28,150 nt of DNA from contig CAYNSB010000043.1 in NCBI GenBank assembly GCA_964399625.1, positions 1 through 28,150 on the forward strand, read 5' to 3'. Source of the stretch: CAYNSB01 sp964399625. Lineage in GTDB: Bacteria > Planctomycetota > Phycisphaerae > Phycisphaerales > UBA1924. The position numbers and the translations under genes were made by a program. Each line of letters opens with the position of its first letter. Positions within the stretch are counted from its first letter, which is position 1. Under the pieces are notes generated by a model. The model ran no database searches. It saw only the letters and a list, made by a program, of their open reading frames with translations, and was not told the origin of the DNA. Positions 10,588-18,674 of this stretch are shown one piece after another.

Positions 10588-12234
10588 TCACGCCGGCCTG
10601 ATGCCCCGGTACAACTGCTGCACCCGCTCGCTCTGCTGCTTGCGAACCGTGTCGAGCGTCAGTCGCGGCACTTTGAAGAGCTGCTGCTCGCTCGTCACGT
10701 TTGAGCAGTGCTCCGCGATGCACGCGTACAGGAACTTGAACGCATCGCGCGGCTGGTGCATCTGATCCAGCGCATCGATCAGATCGCGCCGGGTCACGTC
10801 CTGCTCGAAGAGGTCCACCAGAGAGATGGGCGGCGCATCGGGAACGAGGCACGCCTTGAGGCGGGCATCGCATAGGTCGTAGAGCATCGCCCCGGTCCAA
10901 CTGAGGCGCTCGACGAGGTGCTGCTTGTCGAGGCGTGCTTCCTGGAAGAAGGCGGAGCTTTCCTTGAAGAGCGCGTGGCGGAGCTCGATGGGCAGGAGCA
11001 TCTTCACACCGATGCCCGGCGCCTGCAGGAACTTGTTGTTCATCATGGGCCAGATCACGGCCCGCATGCGCTCCGGGTCACCCGAGATAAGCGTGGGCTC
11101 GTCCACGCGGTCCACGATGATCAGCAGCCCCGAGTACCCGAACCGCGAGAGCGTCCGGCGCAGGCGCTCGAGCAGCGCGTACCGGGCATCGTCGGCGCCC
11201 GAGCCCGAGTCCCCCAGCGGCAGACGAGACGGGTCGCGGGCGATGGAGTCGAGCTGCCCCAGCGAGCGCGCATAGGAAATGTCCGATCGCTGCTGCACGC
11301 GGACCTGACGGCGGACCCGGTGCGCCAAACGAAGCACGCCCCAACGGTCCACCGCGAGGCGCTTGAGAACGATCACGAGCCACAGGCCCACGAGCGAAAC
11401 GAACGAGATCGAGTAGAGATTCCAGAGCAGGTGGTCGCCCGGCTGGAGCATGTGGTACACGAGCATCGCCGCGGCGGGGATCCACCCGAGATACGCCAGA
11501 GCCGTCCACACGATGAGCGACGGGGGAAGGCTGACGCGAAGGAGCGAGCGGAGGCGAGACGTGCGTGCCTCGGCAACGTCCGGGCGGTCGTACACCGCCT
11601 GCAGCAGCAGCAGTTCGCGCTTGGCGTCAAGGTCGAGCTTCCGTGCGAGCTTGCGGGGCTCGTTGCCAAGGTCGATGGCGTCCGCGGGCGCGGGGCCGGC
11701 CGAGGGCTTGTGCAGCAGCGTGTCCACGACGCGCGGCACGACCTGCCCCAGGATTGCATCCATGTGGTCCGCCAGGCGCAGTTTCTGGAAGCTCTCCAGC
11801 GGCGTCTTGGCGTTGGCCCGCCTGTGGAAGCGATCGAGCACGCCATTGAGGTCGTCGTAGGGAACGAGCAGGACCTTCGCGTCCGAGCGTGCGGCGTTGT
11901 GCGCCGTGACCCGATCCGCGGCCTGAAGTCGGATCGCCGTCTTGCCCGACCCCTTCTCGCCAAAGACGATGGACGTGCTCGGGCGAGAGAGGTCACCGAG
12001 GATCTTGTCGAAGTCCGAGTGGAACGGCGAGTGGGCAAGGGCCGACGGGCGCGGACCCGCGGCGTCGGGCTCCGTAACTACCACGGGAGCCCCCGATTGG
12101 GTCGCGGGAGTTGGCGTCGTTGCGCCGGGGGTCGCGAGGCCGATGCGCGCAAAGACCGTGTCCGTGCGCGCCTCCTCACCCCGGAAGGGGTTCTCGGCGA
12201 TCCGCCAGTGCTCGAGGAATTGCGAGAGGTTCAT
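10588..12234 (-). CDS. KAP-like membrane P-loop ATPase
   Basis: About 548 residues. The N-terminus carries HWRIAENPFR, like the NPF start of some AAA ATPases. Walker A is GEKGSGKTA (92-100) and Walker B is LLIIVDRVDE (370-379). Between them lie two membrane helices (about 240-259 and 272-291). Transmembrane segments inserted between Walker A and B are the hallmark of KAP NTPases (Kidins220/PifA type), which act at the inner membrane face and include phage-exclusion proteins. I do not recognise a specific subfamily and cannot state a function. An ATG at 12252 would add six residues, but a TATCCT hexamer (12254-12259) lies one base upstream of it, which would give a transcript beginning after that ATG; 12234 is therefore preferred. 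It follows the membrane protein gene by 76 bases and probably works with it. Confidence 0.75.
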   Translation of the reverse strand: MNLSQFLEHWRIAENPFRGEEARTDTVFARIGLATPGATTPTPATQSGAPVVVTEPDAAGPRPSALAHSPFHSDFDKILGDLSRPSTSIVFGEKGSGKTAIRLQAADRVTAHNAARSDAKVLLVPYDDLNGVLDRFHRRANAKTPLESFQKLRLADHMDAILGQVVPRVVDTLLHKPSAGPAPADAIDLGNEPRKLARKLDLDAKRELLLLQAVYDRPDVAEARTSRLRSLLRVSLPPSLIVWTALAYLGWIPAAAMLVYHMLQPGDHLLWNLYSISFVSLVGLWLVIVLKRLAVDRWGVLRLAHRVRRQVRVQQRSDISYARSLGQLDSIARDPSRLPLGDSGSGADDARYALLERLRRTLSRFGYSGLLIIVDRVDEPTLISGDPERMRAVIWPMMNNKFLQAPGIGVKMLLPIELRHALFKESSAFFQEARLDKQHLVERLSWTGAMLYDLCDARLKACLVPDAPPISLVDLFEQDVTRRDLIDALDQMHQPRDAFKFLYACIAEHCSNVTSEQQLFKVPRLTLDTVRKQQSERVQQLYRGIRPA

Positions 12235-12310
12235 GGGCCCACGACCGCCCATGAGGATAGCGGCACGCGCACACCGCGGCGCGGGCCGGTTCGGGCTCGT
12301 TGCACCACCG

Positions 12311-13273
12311 TCAGATCAGGCGCTTGGGCGGCGCGTCCTTGGCCGGAGCCCAGGAACGCGCGACTCCCTCGGCGAGGGACGACGGCTCCTTGGGCGCGTC
12401 GGGCTCGTCCTCGGGAAGGTGCACGTCGTGCCCCGAGTCGGGCGCGAGCGGGATCGGCTTGTCGCCGATCGCGTGGTTGAGCGCGGCAACCGCCCGCGCC
12501 GTGTTCTGTGCGGCCGCGCCGCGCCGACGAAGCGAGTCCATCTCCTGCTGGAGGCGCTCCTCGAGGTCGTTGACCGACTGCACGATCACGCCGTCGGCGA
12601 CGCCCGCACGGAACCGCAGCATCACAACGCACGAGAGCACCACCGCCATCAGCGGCATGCCCAGGTACGTGGCGAAGAGCTTCATGCCCGAGTCCCGGCC
12701 CGCGTCCACCGCGTCGCTCAGGTCGACCATCGTCTGATAGTCGCTGAACACGCCCGGCCAGGGCATCGTCGCGAGCACGTCGTGCCAGGGAATCGAGGCG
12801 ACCGCAACCAGCATCGCCCACGTTGCGGCGGAAACGGCACGCTGAACGCCGGGCACGCCGGGGCCAGCGGCGATCACGACGCCCAGCGTGGTGAGCATCG
12901 CAAGCAGGATGCTCGAGATCACGCCGGCGGAGATCACCATGGAGTTGACGTAACGCAGCACCCGGTCCCACTGGCTCGCCTGACGCACGCGGGGCGCGGG
13001 CGCCGGCGCGGACTTGGGCTCGGCCGGGACGATCGCGGCGGTGGGCGCCTCGGCGCGGGCGACGGCGGCCTTGCCACCGGTGACGACGTGCAGTTGCTGC
13101 TGGGAGGCGGGCGTCTCCGTGCTCGTCCAACGGATCTGCGTGAAGTGGGCGCACCCGAAGATCATGAGCTGCGCCGCGGCGCACAACAGTACCGCCATCG
13201 CGCACACGCTCACGCCTCGCTGCAGGCTGACAAGTGCGGCCGAGACATGGGGCTTGCTGACAAAGCCGGGCAT
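12311..13273 (-). CDS. Unknown four-helix membrane protein with coiled coil
   Basis: I do not recognise this family. The 320-residue protein has a hydrophobic N-terminal helix (about 22-40) ending near a Gly-Cys, then a 70-residue Ala/Pro-rich linker (about 50-100). Three more helices follow (about 112-135, 147-165, 202-220). After them come a charged coiled coil (232-262, with LEERLQQEMDSLRR) and a Pro/Asp/Glu-rich tail. The last helix and the coiled coil suggest a cytoplasmic C-terminal arm for protein contact. The frame stays open upstream to 13555, but ATG 13273 is chosen because AAGGGGAGAG precedes it at good spacing and because the upstream translation looks non-coding. It is the first gene of a two-gene unit with the KAP-like ATPase, so the two likely form a membrane complex. 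Confidence 0.7.
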   Translation of the reverse strand: MPGFVSKPHVSAALVSLQRGVSVCAMAVLLCAAAQLMIFGCAHFTQIRWTSTETPASQQQLHVVTGGKAAVARAEAPTAAIVPAEPKSAPAPAPRVRQASQWDRVLRYVNSMVISAGVISSILLAMLTTLGVVIAAGPGVPGVQRAVSAATWAMLVAVASIPWHDVLATMPWPGVFSDYQTMVDLSDAVDAGRDSGMKLFATYLGMPLMAVVLSCVVMLRFRAGVADGVIVQSVNDLEERLQQEMDSLRRRGAAAQNTARAVAALNHAIGDKPIPLAPDSGHDVHLPEDEPDAPKEPSSLAEGVARSWAPAKDAPPKRLI

Positions 13274-13482
13274 GGCACTCTCCCCTTCCAATCGGACGCG
13301 ACGCGCCTCGTCGGGGCAGATCGGCGAGATGGAATGGAGTGTTCGCGTTCCCCGCGCCAACGCCGACGGAGATGCCCTGGAGGCCCCGAGCAAGCGGTAC
13401 GGCTTGAACCCTACGAAAGAGTTGGCGAGTTCTTGGACGTTGCCGAATCGCCACTCCCGGAGCCGACGTATGCTTTCGGAGA

Positions 13483-13500
13483 TTTCAGAGATTGCTGAAA
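13483..13500. promoter_or_regulatory. Perfect inverted repeat in front of mqnC
   Basis: TTTCAG and CTGAAA flank a 6-base spacer in an AT-richer patch of the 257-base divergent gap (13274-13530) between the unknown membrane protein and mqnC. A TATGCT hexamer at 13470-13475 lies 7 bases before the repeat, so a transcript started there would begin with this hairpin. It could be an operator or an mRNA 5' structure. A TTG at 13492 inside it could extend the mqnC frame but is a poor start candidate. Confidence 0.35.
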
Positions 13501-13530
13501 GAAGCCATCTCGGGTCGGATTGGGCGGAGG

Positions 13531-15072
13531 ATGTCTGTGCCAAGCTACTCACCACCGATGGAGCACGCGCACCTCGATGCGAGCGATCCCGGTTTGCTCG
13601 CAGCCGTTGCCGCCGGTCAGGCGCGACTGACGCCCGATCAAGCCCTGGACCTCTTCCGTCGGCACCCTCTCACGTCGCTGGGGCGCTGGGCCGACGCCCG
13701 CGCGCTGACCATCCACGGTGACACGTGCCGGACGTACGTGATCGACCGGAACATCAATTACACCAACGTGTGCAACGCCAAGTGCACGTTCTGCGCGTTC
13801 CGACGCGACGGGCACGAGCACGACGCGTACACGCTCGAGCCCGAGGCCTTGCTGGCGAAGATCGACGAACTGGTCGCGATCGGCGGCACGCAGGTGCTGA
13901 TGCAGGGCGGCATGAACCCCGCGCTGCCGCTGGAGTGGTACACGTCGCTGCTGCGCCGGATCAAGGAGCGGCATCCGGGCGTGCACGTGCACGGCTTCAG
14001 CCCGCCCGAGTTCATCGAGTTCGTGCACTTCTTCGACCCGCCGGGCAGCACGCTCGAGGACAAGCTGCGCTGGGTGATGGTGCGCCTTCGGGATGCCGGG
14101 CTGGACTCGCTGCCGGGCGGGGGCGGCGAGATCTTCGCGCCGGCGGTGCGGCGCAAGATCGGACTGGGCAAGTGCGACGCCCAGGCGTGGCTCACGACGA
14201 TGTACGTTGCGCACACGCTGGGCATGTTCACCAGCGCCACCATGATGTTCGGGCATGTGGAAGGGCACGCGGACCGGATCCACCACATGTGGCTCGTGAG
14301 ACAGTGGCAGGATCGGGCGCTCCGCGAGAGCGGCTCCATGGCGCAGACACGCGCCGACGAAGGCAGCGAGACCCCGCGTCACCGTGGCGCTGCGTCGGCT
14401 CGTCATTCCGGGCCGGGGCACTACAAGGCGTTCATCTCCTGGCCCTTCCAGCGGGAGAACACGCCGCTGGGGCGGGTGAAGGACTGGGGGGCGGACGAGT
14501 CGGAGCTCACGCAGGAGTTTCCGGGGGACGCGGTCGCGCGGGCGTGGGCGATGGGGCGCGGCGAGGGTGGGCAGCCCGCGGGCACGCGCAGCGCCGATCT
14601 CTTCGATTTCGATCGGATGGACGCTCGCGAGTATCCCACGGCGTCGCTCTTTGGCAAGCGCGTGCGCATGAGCGGATCGACGGACTATCTGCGCACGCAG
14701 GCGGTCTCTCGACTGTTCCTGGACAACATCTACTCGATCGGCGCGTCGTGGGTGACCATGGGCCCGCACATCGGGCAGGTGGCCCTCGCGTACGGCGCCA
14801 ACGACATGGGCAGCGTGATGATGGAGGAGAACGTCGTCTCCTCGGCGGGCACGACGTACTGCCTGGACGAGGCCCTGCTCTGCCGGCTCATCCGCGGCGC
14901 TGGATTCGTTCCTGCCCAGCGTGACAACGTGTACGACATTCTGCGTGTCCACTCGGGGCCGGAGTCGCCCGATCTTGCTGTCAAGGACTGGTCCGCGCAC
15001 CGCGTCCGCAAGCTGCACGTTCAGGCGCCCAAGCAGGCCAAGGCGACGCTCACGGTCGGGGTGAAGTCGTAG
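13531..15072 (+). CDS. mqnC: Cyclic dehypoxanthinyl futalosine synthase (menaquinone synthesis)
   Basis: A radical SAM enzyme that cyclises dehypoxanthinyl futalosine in the futalosine pathway to menaquinone. The [4Fe-4S]-binding cysteines are in CNAKCTFC (81, 85, 88 from this start), preceded by RNINYTNV. MqnC rather than MqnE or CofH is indicated by QGGMNPALPLEWY, HVHGFSPPEF, LDSLPGGGGEIF, TSATMMFGHVE, ASWVTMGPHIGQVAL and MMEENVVSSAG. At 513 residues it is more than 100 longer than usual owing to two low-complexity insertions (14326-14418 and 14482-14673). The start is uncertain: ATG 13531 directly abuts GGCGGAGG, while ATG 13558 and TTG 13492 are alternatives. No other mqn gene lies in the window. 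Its last 23 bases overlap the end of the converging glycosyltransferase gene. Confidence 0.92.
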   Translation: MSVPSYSPPMEHAHLDASDPGLLAAVAAGQARLTPDQALDLFRRHPLTSLGRWADARALTIHGDTCRTYVIDRNINYTNVCNAKCTFCAFRRDGHEHDAYTLEPEALLAKIDELVAIGGTQVLMQGGMNPALPLEWYTSLLRRIKERHPGVHVHGFSPPEFIEFVHFFDPPGSTLEDKLRWVMVRLRDAGLDSLPGGGGEIFAPAVRRKIGLGKCDAQAWLTTMYVAHTLGMFTSATMMFGHVEGHADRIHHMWLVRQWQDRALRESGSMAQTRADEGSETPRHRGAASARHSGPGHYKAFISWPFQRENTPLGRVKDWGADESELTQEFPGDAVARAWAMGRGEGGQPAGTRSADLFDFDRMDAREYPTASLFGKRVRMSGSTDYLRTQAVSRLFLDNIYSIGASWVTMGPHIGQVALAYGANDMGSVMMEENVVSSAGTTYCLDEALLCRLIRGAGFVPAQRDNVYDILRVHSGPESPDLAVKDWSAHRVRKLHVQAPKQAKATLTVGVKS

Positions 15073-16294
15073 CGCTCGTTCGCCCGGGGTCGGCGTCCTG
15101 CCATCGCATCTCGGGGCGCGCGCCGGGGTCGTCCGCGGTCAGCAGGCCCGTGAGGGATGCCGCGATGTGGTCCCACGTGAAGCGCTCACGCACGTAGGGC
15201 GGCCCGGCCTGCCCCATCAGGCGACAGAGTTCGGGCGTCTGGATGAGCGTGCTCATCTGCTGCATGAGCGCGTCGCGATTCGGGCTCAGCCCGTGCGCGC
15301 CCACGCCATGGATGCGCTCGATGATCGGGCTGCCCACGATCGGCGTGGAGGGAATCCGCCACGCGAACTGGTTCGTCGTGAACTCCTCGGTCGGCCCCCC
15401 ACCCGTGACCAGCGACGGGAGCCCGACCGCGGCGGCCTCGAGCACGGGCATGTTGAATCCCTCGCCGTGGTAGGGCGAGAGATAGCAGTCCGCGGCACGC
15501 ATGAGGTCCGCGACCTGCGAGGCGTGGAGGGCATCTCCCATGTAGCGAGTGCGCTCGGCAAGGAGCCGCTGATCGTCGGGTGGCAGATTCACCAGCACCG
15601 AGCGGAGCGATTCGGCGCTGTTGATGATCGTGTCGCTGCCCTTGAGCACGAGCAGTGCCTGCGGGAAGGCTCGCGCGACACGCACGAACGTCGTGAGCAT
15701 CACGTGCACGCCCTTGTAGTAGTTCATCGTGCTCACGTTCAGGAACACGAAACGCCCCTCCCATCCCATCGTCCGCCGCAGCTCTGCCCGGCGCTCGGGG
15801 GGAACGGGATGGAACACGCCGGGGTTGAACCCGCAGTGAACGACGGCGACACGAGAAGGGTCCGCACCGCTGGCGACCAGACCGCGGGCCGACCACCGCG
15901 AGCAGGTGATCCACCACACGCCGGGCGTCGCCATCGCCTCGCGCACCGGGCGGCGATCGGCAACCTTCACGGGCTCGATGAGGCCCATCTCCGCAGCGGC
16001 CCACACCCACGTCCGGCCCGCGCGCGGATCGGGCGTCGCGAGGTATGGATGAGTGATGCGGAACACCGCATCGGCGTGAAGGTCCGCCGGCGGCGCCGGG
16101 ATCGCTCGAATCCGCTCCTCCTGATCGGGCTGGAGCAGCCCCGCGCGACGGGCGTGCGCGGGGTACGACGAGGGCATTTCGCGATGGAAGAGGCGGATGT
16201 CGGATCGGGCCGACATCGCCGCGAGCTGCTCCATGTTCAGCACCGCGAGCGACACGGTGTACCCCGTCCAGCCCTCGACAACGATCGATTTCAC
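15050..16294 (-). CDS. Family-4-type glycosyltransferase, array gene 5 (last)
   Basis: A 414-residue GT-B-fold retaining glycosyltransferase that moves a sugar from a nucleotide donor to a growing glycan, probably at the cytoplasmic membrane face. It starts VKSIVVEGWTGYT. The second Rossmann domain begins RFVFLNVSTMNYYKGV (181-196), and the donor-binding E-x7-E motif is GEGFNMPVLE, with Glu278 and Glu286. Donor and acceptor are unknown. The start is the GTG at 16294: GGAG lies 6 bases upstream and the codon overlaps the stop of the preceding gene as GTGA. The frame stays open much further upstream (to 17185), but that is antisense to the preceding gene's own frame and is not coding. It is closest to array gene 4. 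The 3' end overlaps mqnC by 23 bases on the opposite strand. Confidence 0.88.
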   Translation of the reverse strand: MKSIVVEGWTGYTVSLAVLNMEQLAAMSARSDIRLFHREMPSSYPAHARRAGLLQPDQEERIRAIPAPPADLHADAVFRITHPYLATPDPRAGRTWVWAAAEMGLIEPVKVADRRPVREAMATPGVWWITCSRWSARGLVASGADPSRVAVVHCGFNPGVFHPVPPERRAELRRTMGWEGRFVFLNVSTMNYYKGVHVMLTTFVRVARAFPQALLVLKGSDTIINSAESLRSVLVNLPPDDQRLLAERTRYMGDALHASQVADLMRAADCYLSPYHGEGFNMPVLEAAAVGLPSLVTGGGPTEEFTTNQFAWRIPSTPIVGSPIIERIHGVGAHGLSPNRDALMQQMSTLIQTPELCRLMGQAGPPYVRERFTWDHIAASLTGLLTADDPGARPEMRWQDADPGRTSATTSPRP

Positions 16295-17499
16295 GAGGTG
16301 CTCCAGCCCATCTCGGGCGTGGAGAGCGGGTCGTCGGCCGCGAGCAACCGCGTGAGCGAATCGCCCGCGTGGTCCCACGTGAAGCGATCGCGCACGTACG
16401 CGGGGCCCGCGGCGGACATGCCCGCCCAGAGTGACGCGTCCGTCACGAGTTGGCAGGCGCGCTCGACGAGCACGGGCGCGTCCACGTTCAGGGCGACGGC
16501 GCCGGGCGCGTGGGCGCGCTCGATGTTGGGGTTTCCCTCGATCAGCGTCGTGGGGATTCGCACCGCGAACTCGGGGGTCGTGAACTCGTCCGTGGGTCCG
16601 CCCGCGGGGATGATGGACGGAAGCCCGCACGCGGCCGACTCGAGAACGGGGATGTTGAACCCCTCGCCGTGGTAGGGCGAGAGGTAGCAATCCGCGGCGC
16701 GCATCATGTCGGCGATCTGGGAGGTCGCGAGCACATCGCCCATGTAGCGCAACCTCGGCATGATCGCCTGCTGCATGGCGGGCGGAAGCGTCGCGAGCGC
16801 CTGGCGCAGAAACTGGGCGCTGGGCGTGATGGCATCGCTCCCCTTGAGCACGAGCAGCGCGTGCGGCACGCGCCGGGCGATCTCGGCGAAGCACGAGAGC
16901 ATCGCGAGCACGCCCTTGTACGGGGTGAGCGTGCTCACGTTCAGGAAGACCGCGCGCCCCTCCCACTGCAGCGTGCGACGCAGGTCCGCACGTCGCTCGG
17001 GCGTGGCTGGCGAGAAGACGCCGGGATCGAACCCGCAGTAGACAACGGCGATGCGTTTGGGGTCCGCGCCGCTCTTGACCATGCCCCGGGCCGACCAGCG
17101 CGAGCACGTGACCCACCACACGCCCGGCGTCGCCAGCGCCTCGCGCACGGGGCGCTTGTCGCCGATCTTGTGCTGCTCGATGCACCCCATCTCAGAGGCG
17201 CCCCACACCCACGTGCGCCCCGCGTCGGGCAAGGGCGTTGCGAAGTAGGGGTGCGTGATGCGGAAGAGCGCATCGCACCGCTGCCCGGGCGTCGCGAACG
17301 CGATGGAGCGGATGGCGGCCTCCTGGTCCGCGTGGAGCAGTCCGCTGGTGACGCGGGTCTCGGGCCGGAAGATGACCGGGAGCTCGCGTTGGAACAGGCG
17401 GATGTCGGTGCGCCTGGCCATCGACGCGAGGTGGTACATGTTCAGCACCGCCTGCGAGATGGTGTACCCCGTCCAGCCCTCGACGATGATGCTCTTCAT
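16291..17499 (-). CDS. Family-4-type glycosyltransferase, array gene 4
   Basis: 402 residues, GT-B fold, starting MKSIIVEGWTGYTIS. It shows AVFLNVSTLTPYKGV at the start of the C-terminal Rossmann domain, ALLVLKGSD, and the E-x7-E donor site in YHGEGFNIPVLE. It shares long stretches with array gene 5, including VEGWTGYT, TWVW, CSRWSARG and FTWDH, and the two are clearly products of one duplication. The start ATG at 17499 overlaps the preceding stop as ATGA, so translation is likely coupled. Sugar donor and acceptor cannot be read from the sequence. All catalytic marks are intact. Confidence 0.88.
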   Translation of the reverse strand: MKSIIVEGWTGYTISQAVLNMYHLASMARRTDIRLFQRELPVIFRPETRVTSGLLHADQEAAIRSIAFATPGQRCDALFRITHPYFATPLPDAGRTWVWGASEMGCIEQHKIGDKRPVREALATPGVWWVTCSRWSARGMVKSGADPKRIAVVYCGFDPGVFSPATPERRADLRRTLQWEGRAVFLNVSTLTPYKGVLAMLSCFAEIARRVPHALLVLKGSDAITPSAQFLRQALATLPPAMQQAIMPRLRYMGDVLATSQIADMMRAADCYLSPYHGEGFNIPVLESAACGLPSIIPAGGPTDEFTTPEFAVRIPTTLIEGNPNIERAHAPGAVALNVDAPVLVERACQLVTDASLWAGMSAAGPAYVRDRFTWDHAGDSLTRLLAADDPLSTPEMGWSTS

Positions 17500-18674
17500 G
17501 CGCTCACCGAGCCTTCGAGCGCCACGAGGAATTGGTCCGTCACGCGGCGCCATGTGAATCGGGGCTCGAGGAACGCGGGGCCCGCCGTCCGCGCTTGGGC
17601 ACGGAAGGCGTCGTCGTGGACGATCGCCTGCATGAGCGAGATCAGGTGCTCGCCGTCGACGAGCAGGATGCGCGAGCCCGCCCCGTGCGACGCAACGATC
17701 GCCGGGGGCGACACGACCTGAGAGGTGATCTTGCGGCAGAACTCGGGGGCCGTGAAGTCGTCGGTGGGGCCGCCATCGGTGCAGATGACGGGCAATCCGC
17801 ACGCCGCGGCCTCCATGACGGGCAGGTTGAAGCCCTCGGCGTGGTACGGCGCGACATAGCAATCGGCGGCGCGCATCAGGTCCGCCATCTGCGCAAAGGA
17901 GAGGCATTGACCCAGGTAGCGGAGGTTCGGCATGACTCGGGCAAGGTCCGCCTGGGGCATGGCCCCGAGCGACTCTCGCAGGCGCATGTCGGACTTGAGC
18001 ATCGCGTCGCTTCCCTTGAGCACAAGGATCGCCTCGGGGCTTCGCTCCAGCACGCGCGCAAAGGCGGTCAGCAGGCCCGCGATGCCCTTGTTCCAGACGA
18101 GCGTGCTGACATTCAGGAACACGAAGCGTCCCTGCCAGCCCAGCGCCGCGCGCAGCTCCTCGCGGCGTGCCGGCTCCGCGGGGTGCAGCAGCGCGGGGTC
18201 GTACCCGCAGGGGACGAGCGTGATCGAATTGGGGTCCGCGCCCGAGCGCACCAGACCTTCCTTCGACCAGTTCGAGCACGTCATGAGACGCACGCCCGGG
18301 GTGCGGAGAGCCTGCCCGACAGGGCGTCCATCGGCGACGCGGCTCTGCTCCAGCACGCCAAACTCCGTGACGATCCAGCACCAGGACGCCCGCGCGCCCG
18401 AGGGACGCACCAGCGTCGGATGCGCCATGCGGAATGACACGTCGATGGGCGTGGCGTGCGTCGGCTCGCGGAGAGCCGCGATGCGGGCCTCCTGCTCCGG
18501 CGGGAAGAGCCCTCGCTCGTGCTTCCAGAAGTGCGCATGGAAGGGAAGGTCGCGGAAGTAGAGCTCGCGCGGCACGCCGTCCGTGCGGGCGAGGATGTCG
18601 AGCAGGTGGTGCTGCAGGACCACGGCGTAGGAGGTCGGTGAGAACCGCCAGCCCTCGAAGAGGAATCGTGTCAT
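17496..18674 (-). CDS. Family-4-type glycosyltransferase, array gene 3
   Basis: 392 residues, starting MTRFLFEGWRFSPTSYAVV. It carries FVFLNVSTLVWNKGI, ILVLKGSDAM and the E-x7-E site in YHAEGFNLPVMEAAA, followed by ICTDGGPTDDFT. It is very close to array gene 2: both share FEGWRFSPTSYAVVLQ, TPGVRLMTCSNWSKEGLVRS and the stretch around the donor site, so this is the more recent looking of the duplications. The ATG at 18674 overlaps the stop of gene 2 as ATGA, with no Shine-Dalgarno sequence of its own, so it probably depends on re-initiation. The specificity is unknown. Confidence 0.88.
   Translation of the reverse strand: MTRFLFEGWRFSPTSYAVVLQHHLLDILARTDGVPRELYFRDLPFHAHFWKHERGLFPPEQEARIAALREPTHATPIDVSFRMAHPTLVRPSGARASWCWIVTEFGVLEQSRVADGRPVGQALRTPGVRLMTCSNWSKEGLVRSGADPNSITLVPCGYDPALLHPAEPARREELRAALGWQGRFVFLNVSTLVWNKGIAGLLTAFARVLERSPEAILVLKGSDAMLKSDMRLRESLGAMPQADLARVMPNLRYLGQCLSFAQMADLMRAADCYVAPYHAEGFNLPVMEAAACGLPVICTDGGPTDDFTAPEFCRKITSQVVSPPAIVASHGAGSRILLVDGEHLISLMQAIVHDDAFRAQARTAGPAFLEPRFTWRRVTDQFLVALEGSVSA

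Noticed and set aside
10588..12234. The KAP-like ATPase as part of a phage-defence island
   Set aside because: No nuclease, toxin, reverse transcriptase, integrase or other defence gene is nearby, and the flanking genes are core housekeeping genes. It is kept as an open question only.
13274..13555. A 94-residue N-terminal extension of the unknown membrane protein
   Set aside because: The added sequence has no family features and crosses the mqnC upstream region. A strong AAGGGGAGAG ribosome binding site marks the ATG at 13273.
13531..15072. Assignment of the radical SAM gene as mqnE or cofH
   Set aside because: The SPPEF, LDSLPGGGGEIF and ASWVTMGPHIGQVAL motifs belong to MqnC. There are no F420 biosynthesis neighbours to support cofH.
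15050..17185. A 711-residue open frame suggesting a fused or double glycosyltransferase
   Set aside because: Only the part from 16294 aligns with its paralogs. The upstream part is an off-frame reading of the neighbouring glycosyltransferase gene, Arg/Ala-rich and without motifs, and a GTG with a good ribosome binding site starts the real gene.
16450..17721. Long open frames on the plus strand across the glycosyltransferase array (also 15167-16675, 18434-19912 and 19782-20921)
   Set aside because: They are antisense to well-supported enzymes, lack any recognisable motif and have His/Arg/Gly-rich compositions expected from the opposite strand of GC-rich genes.
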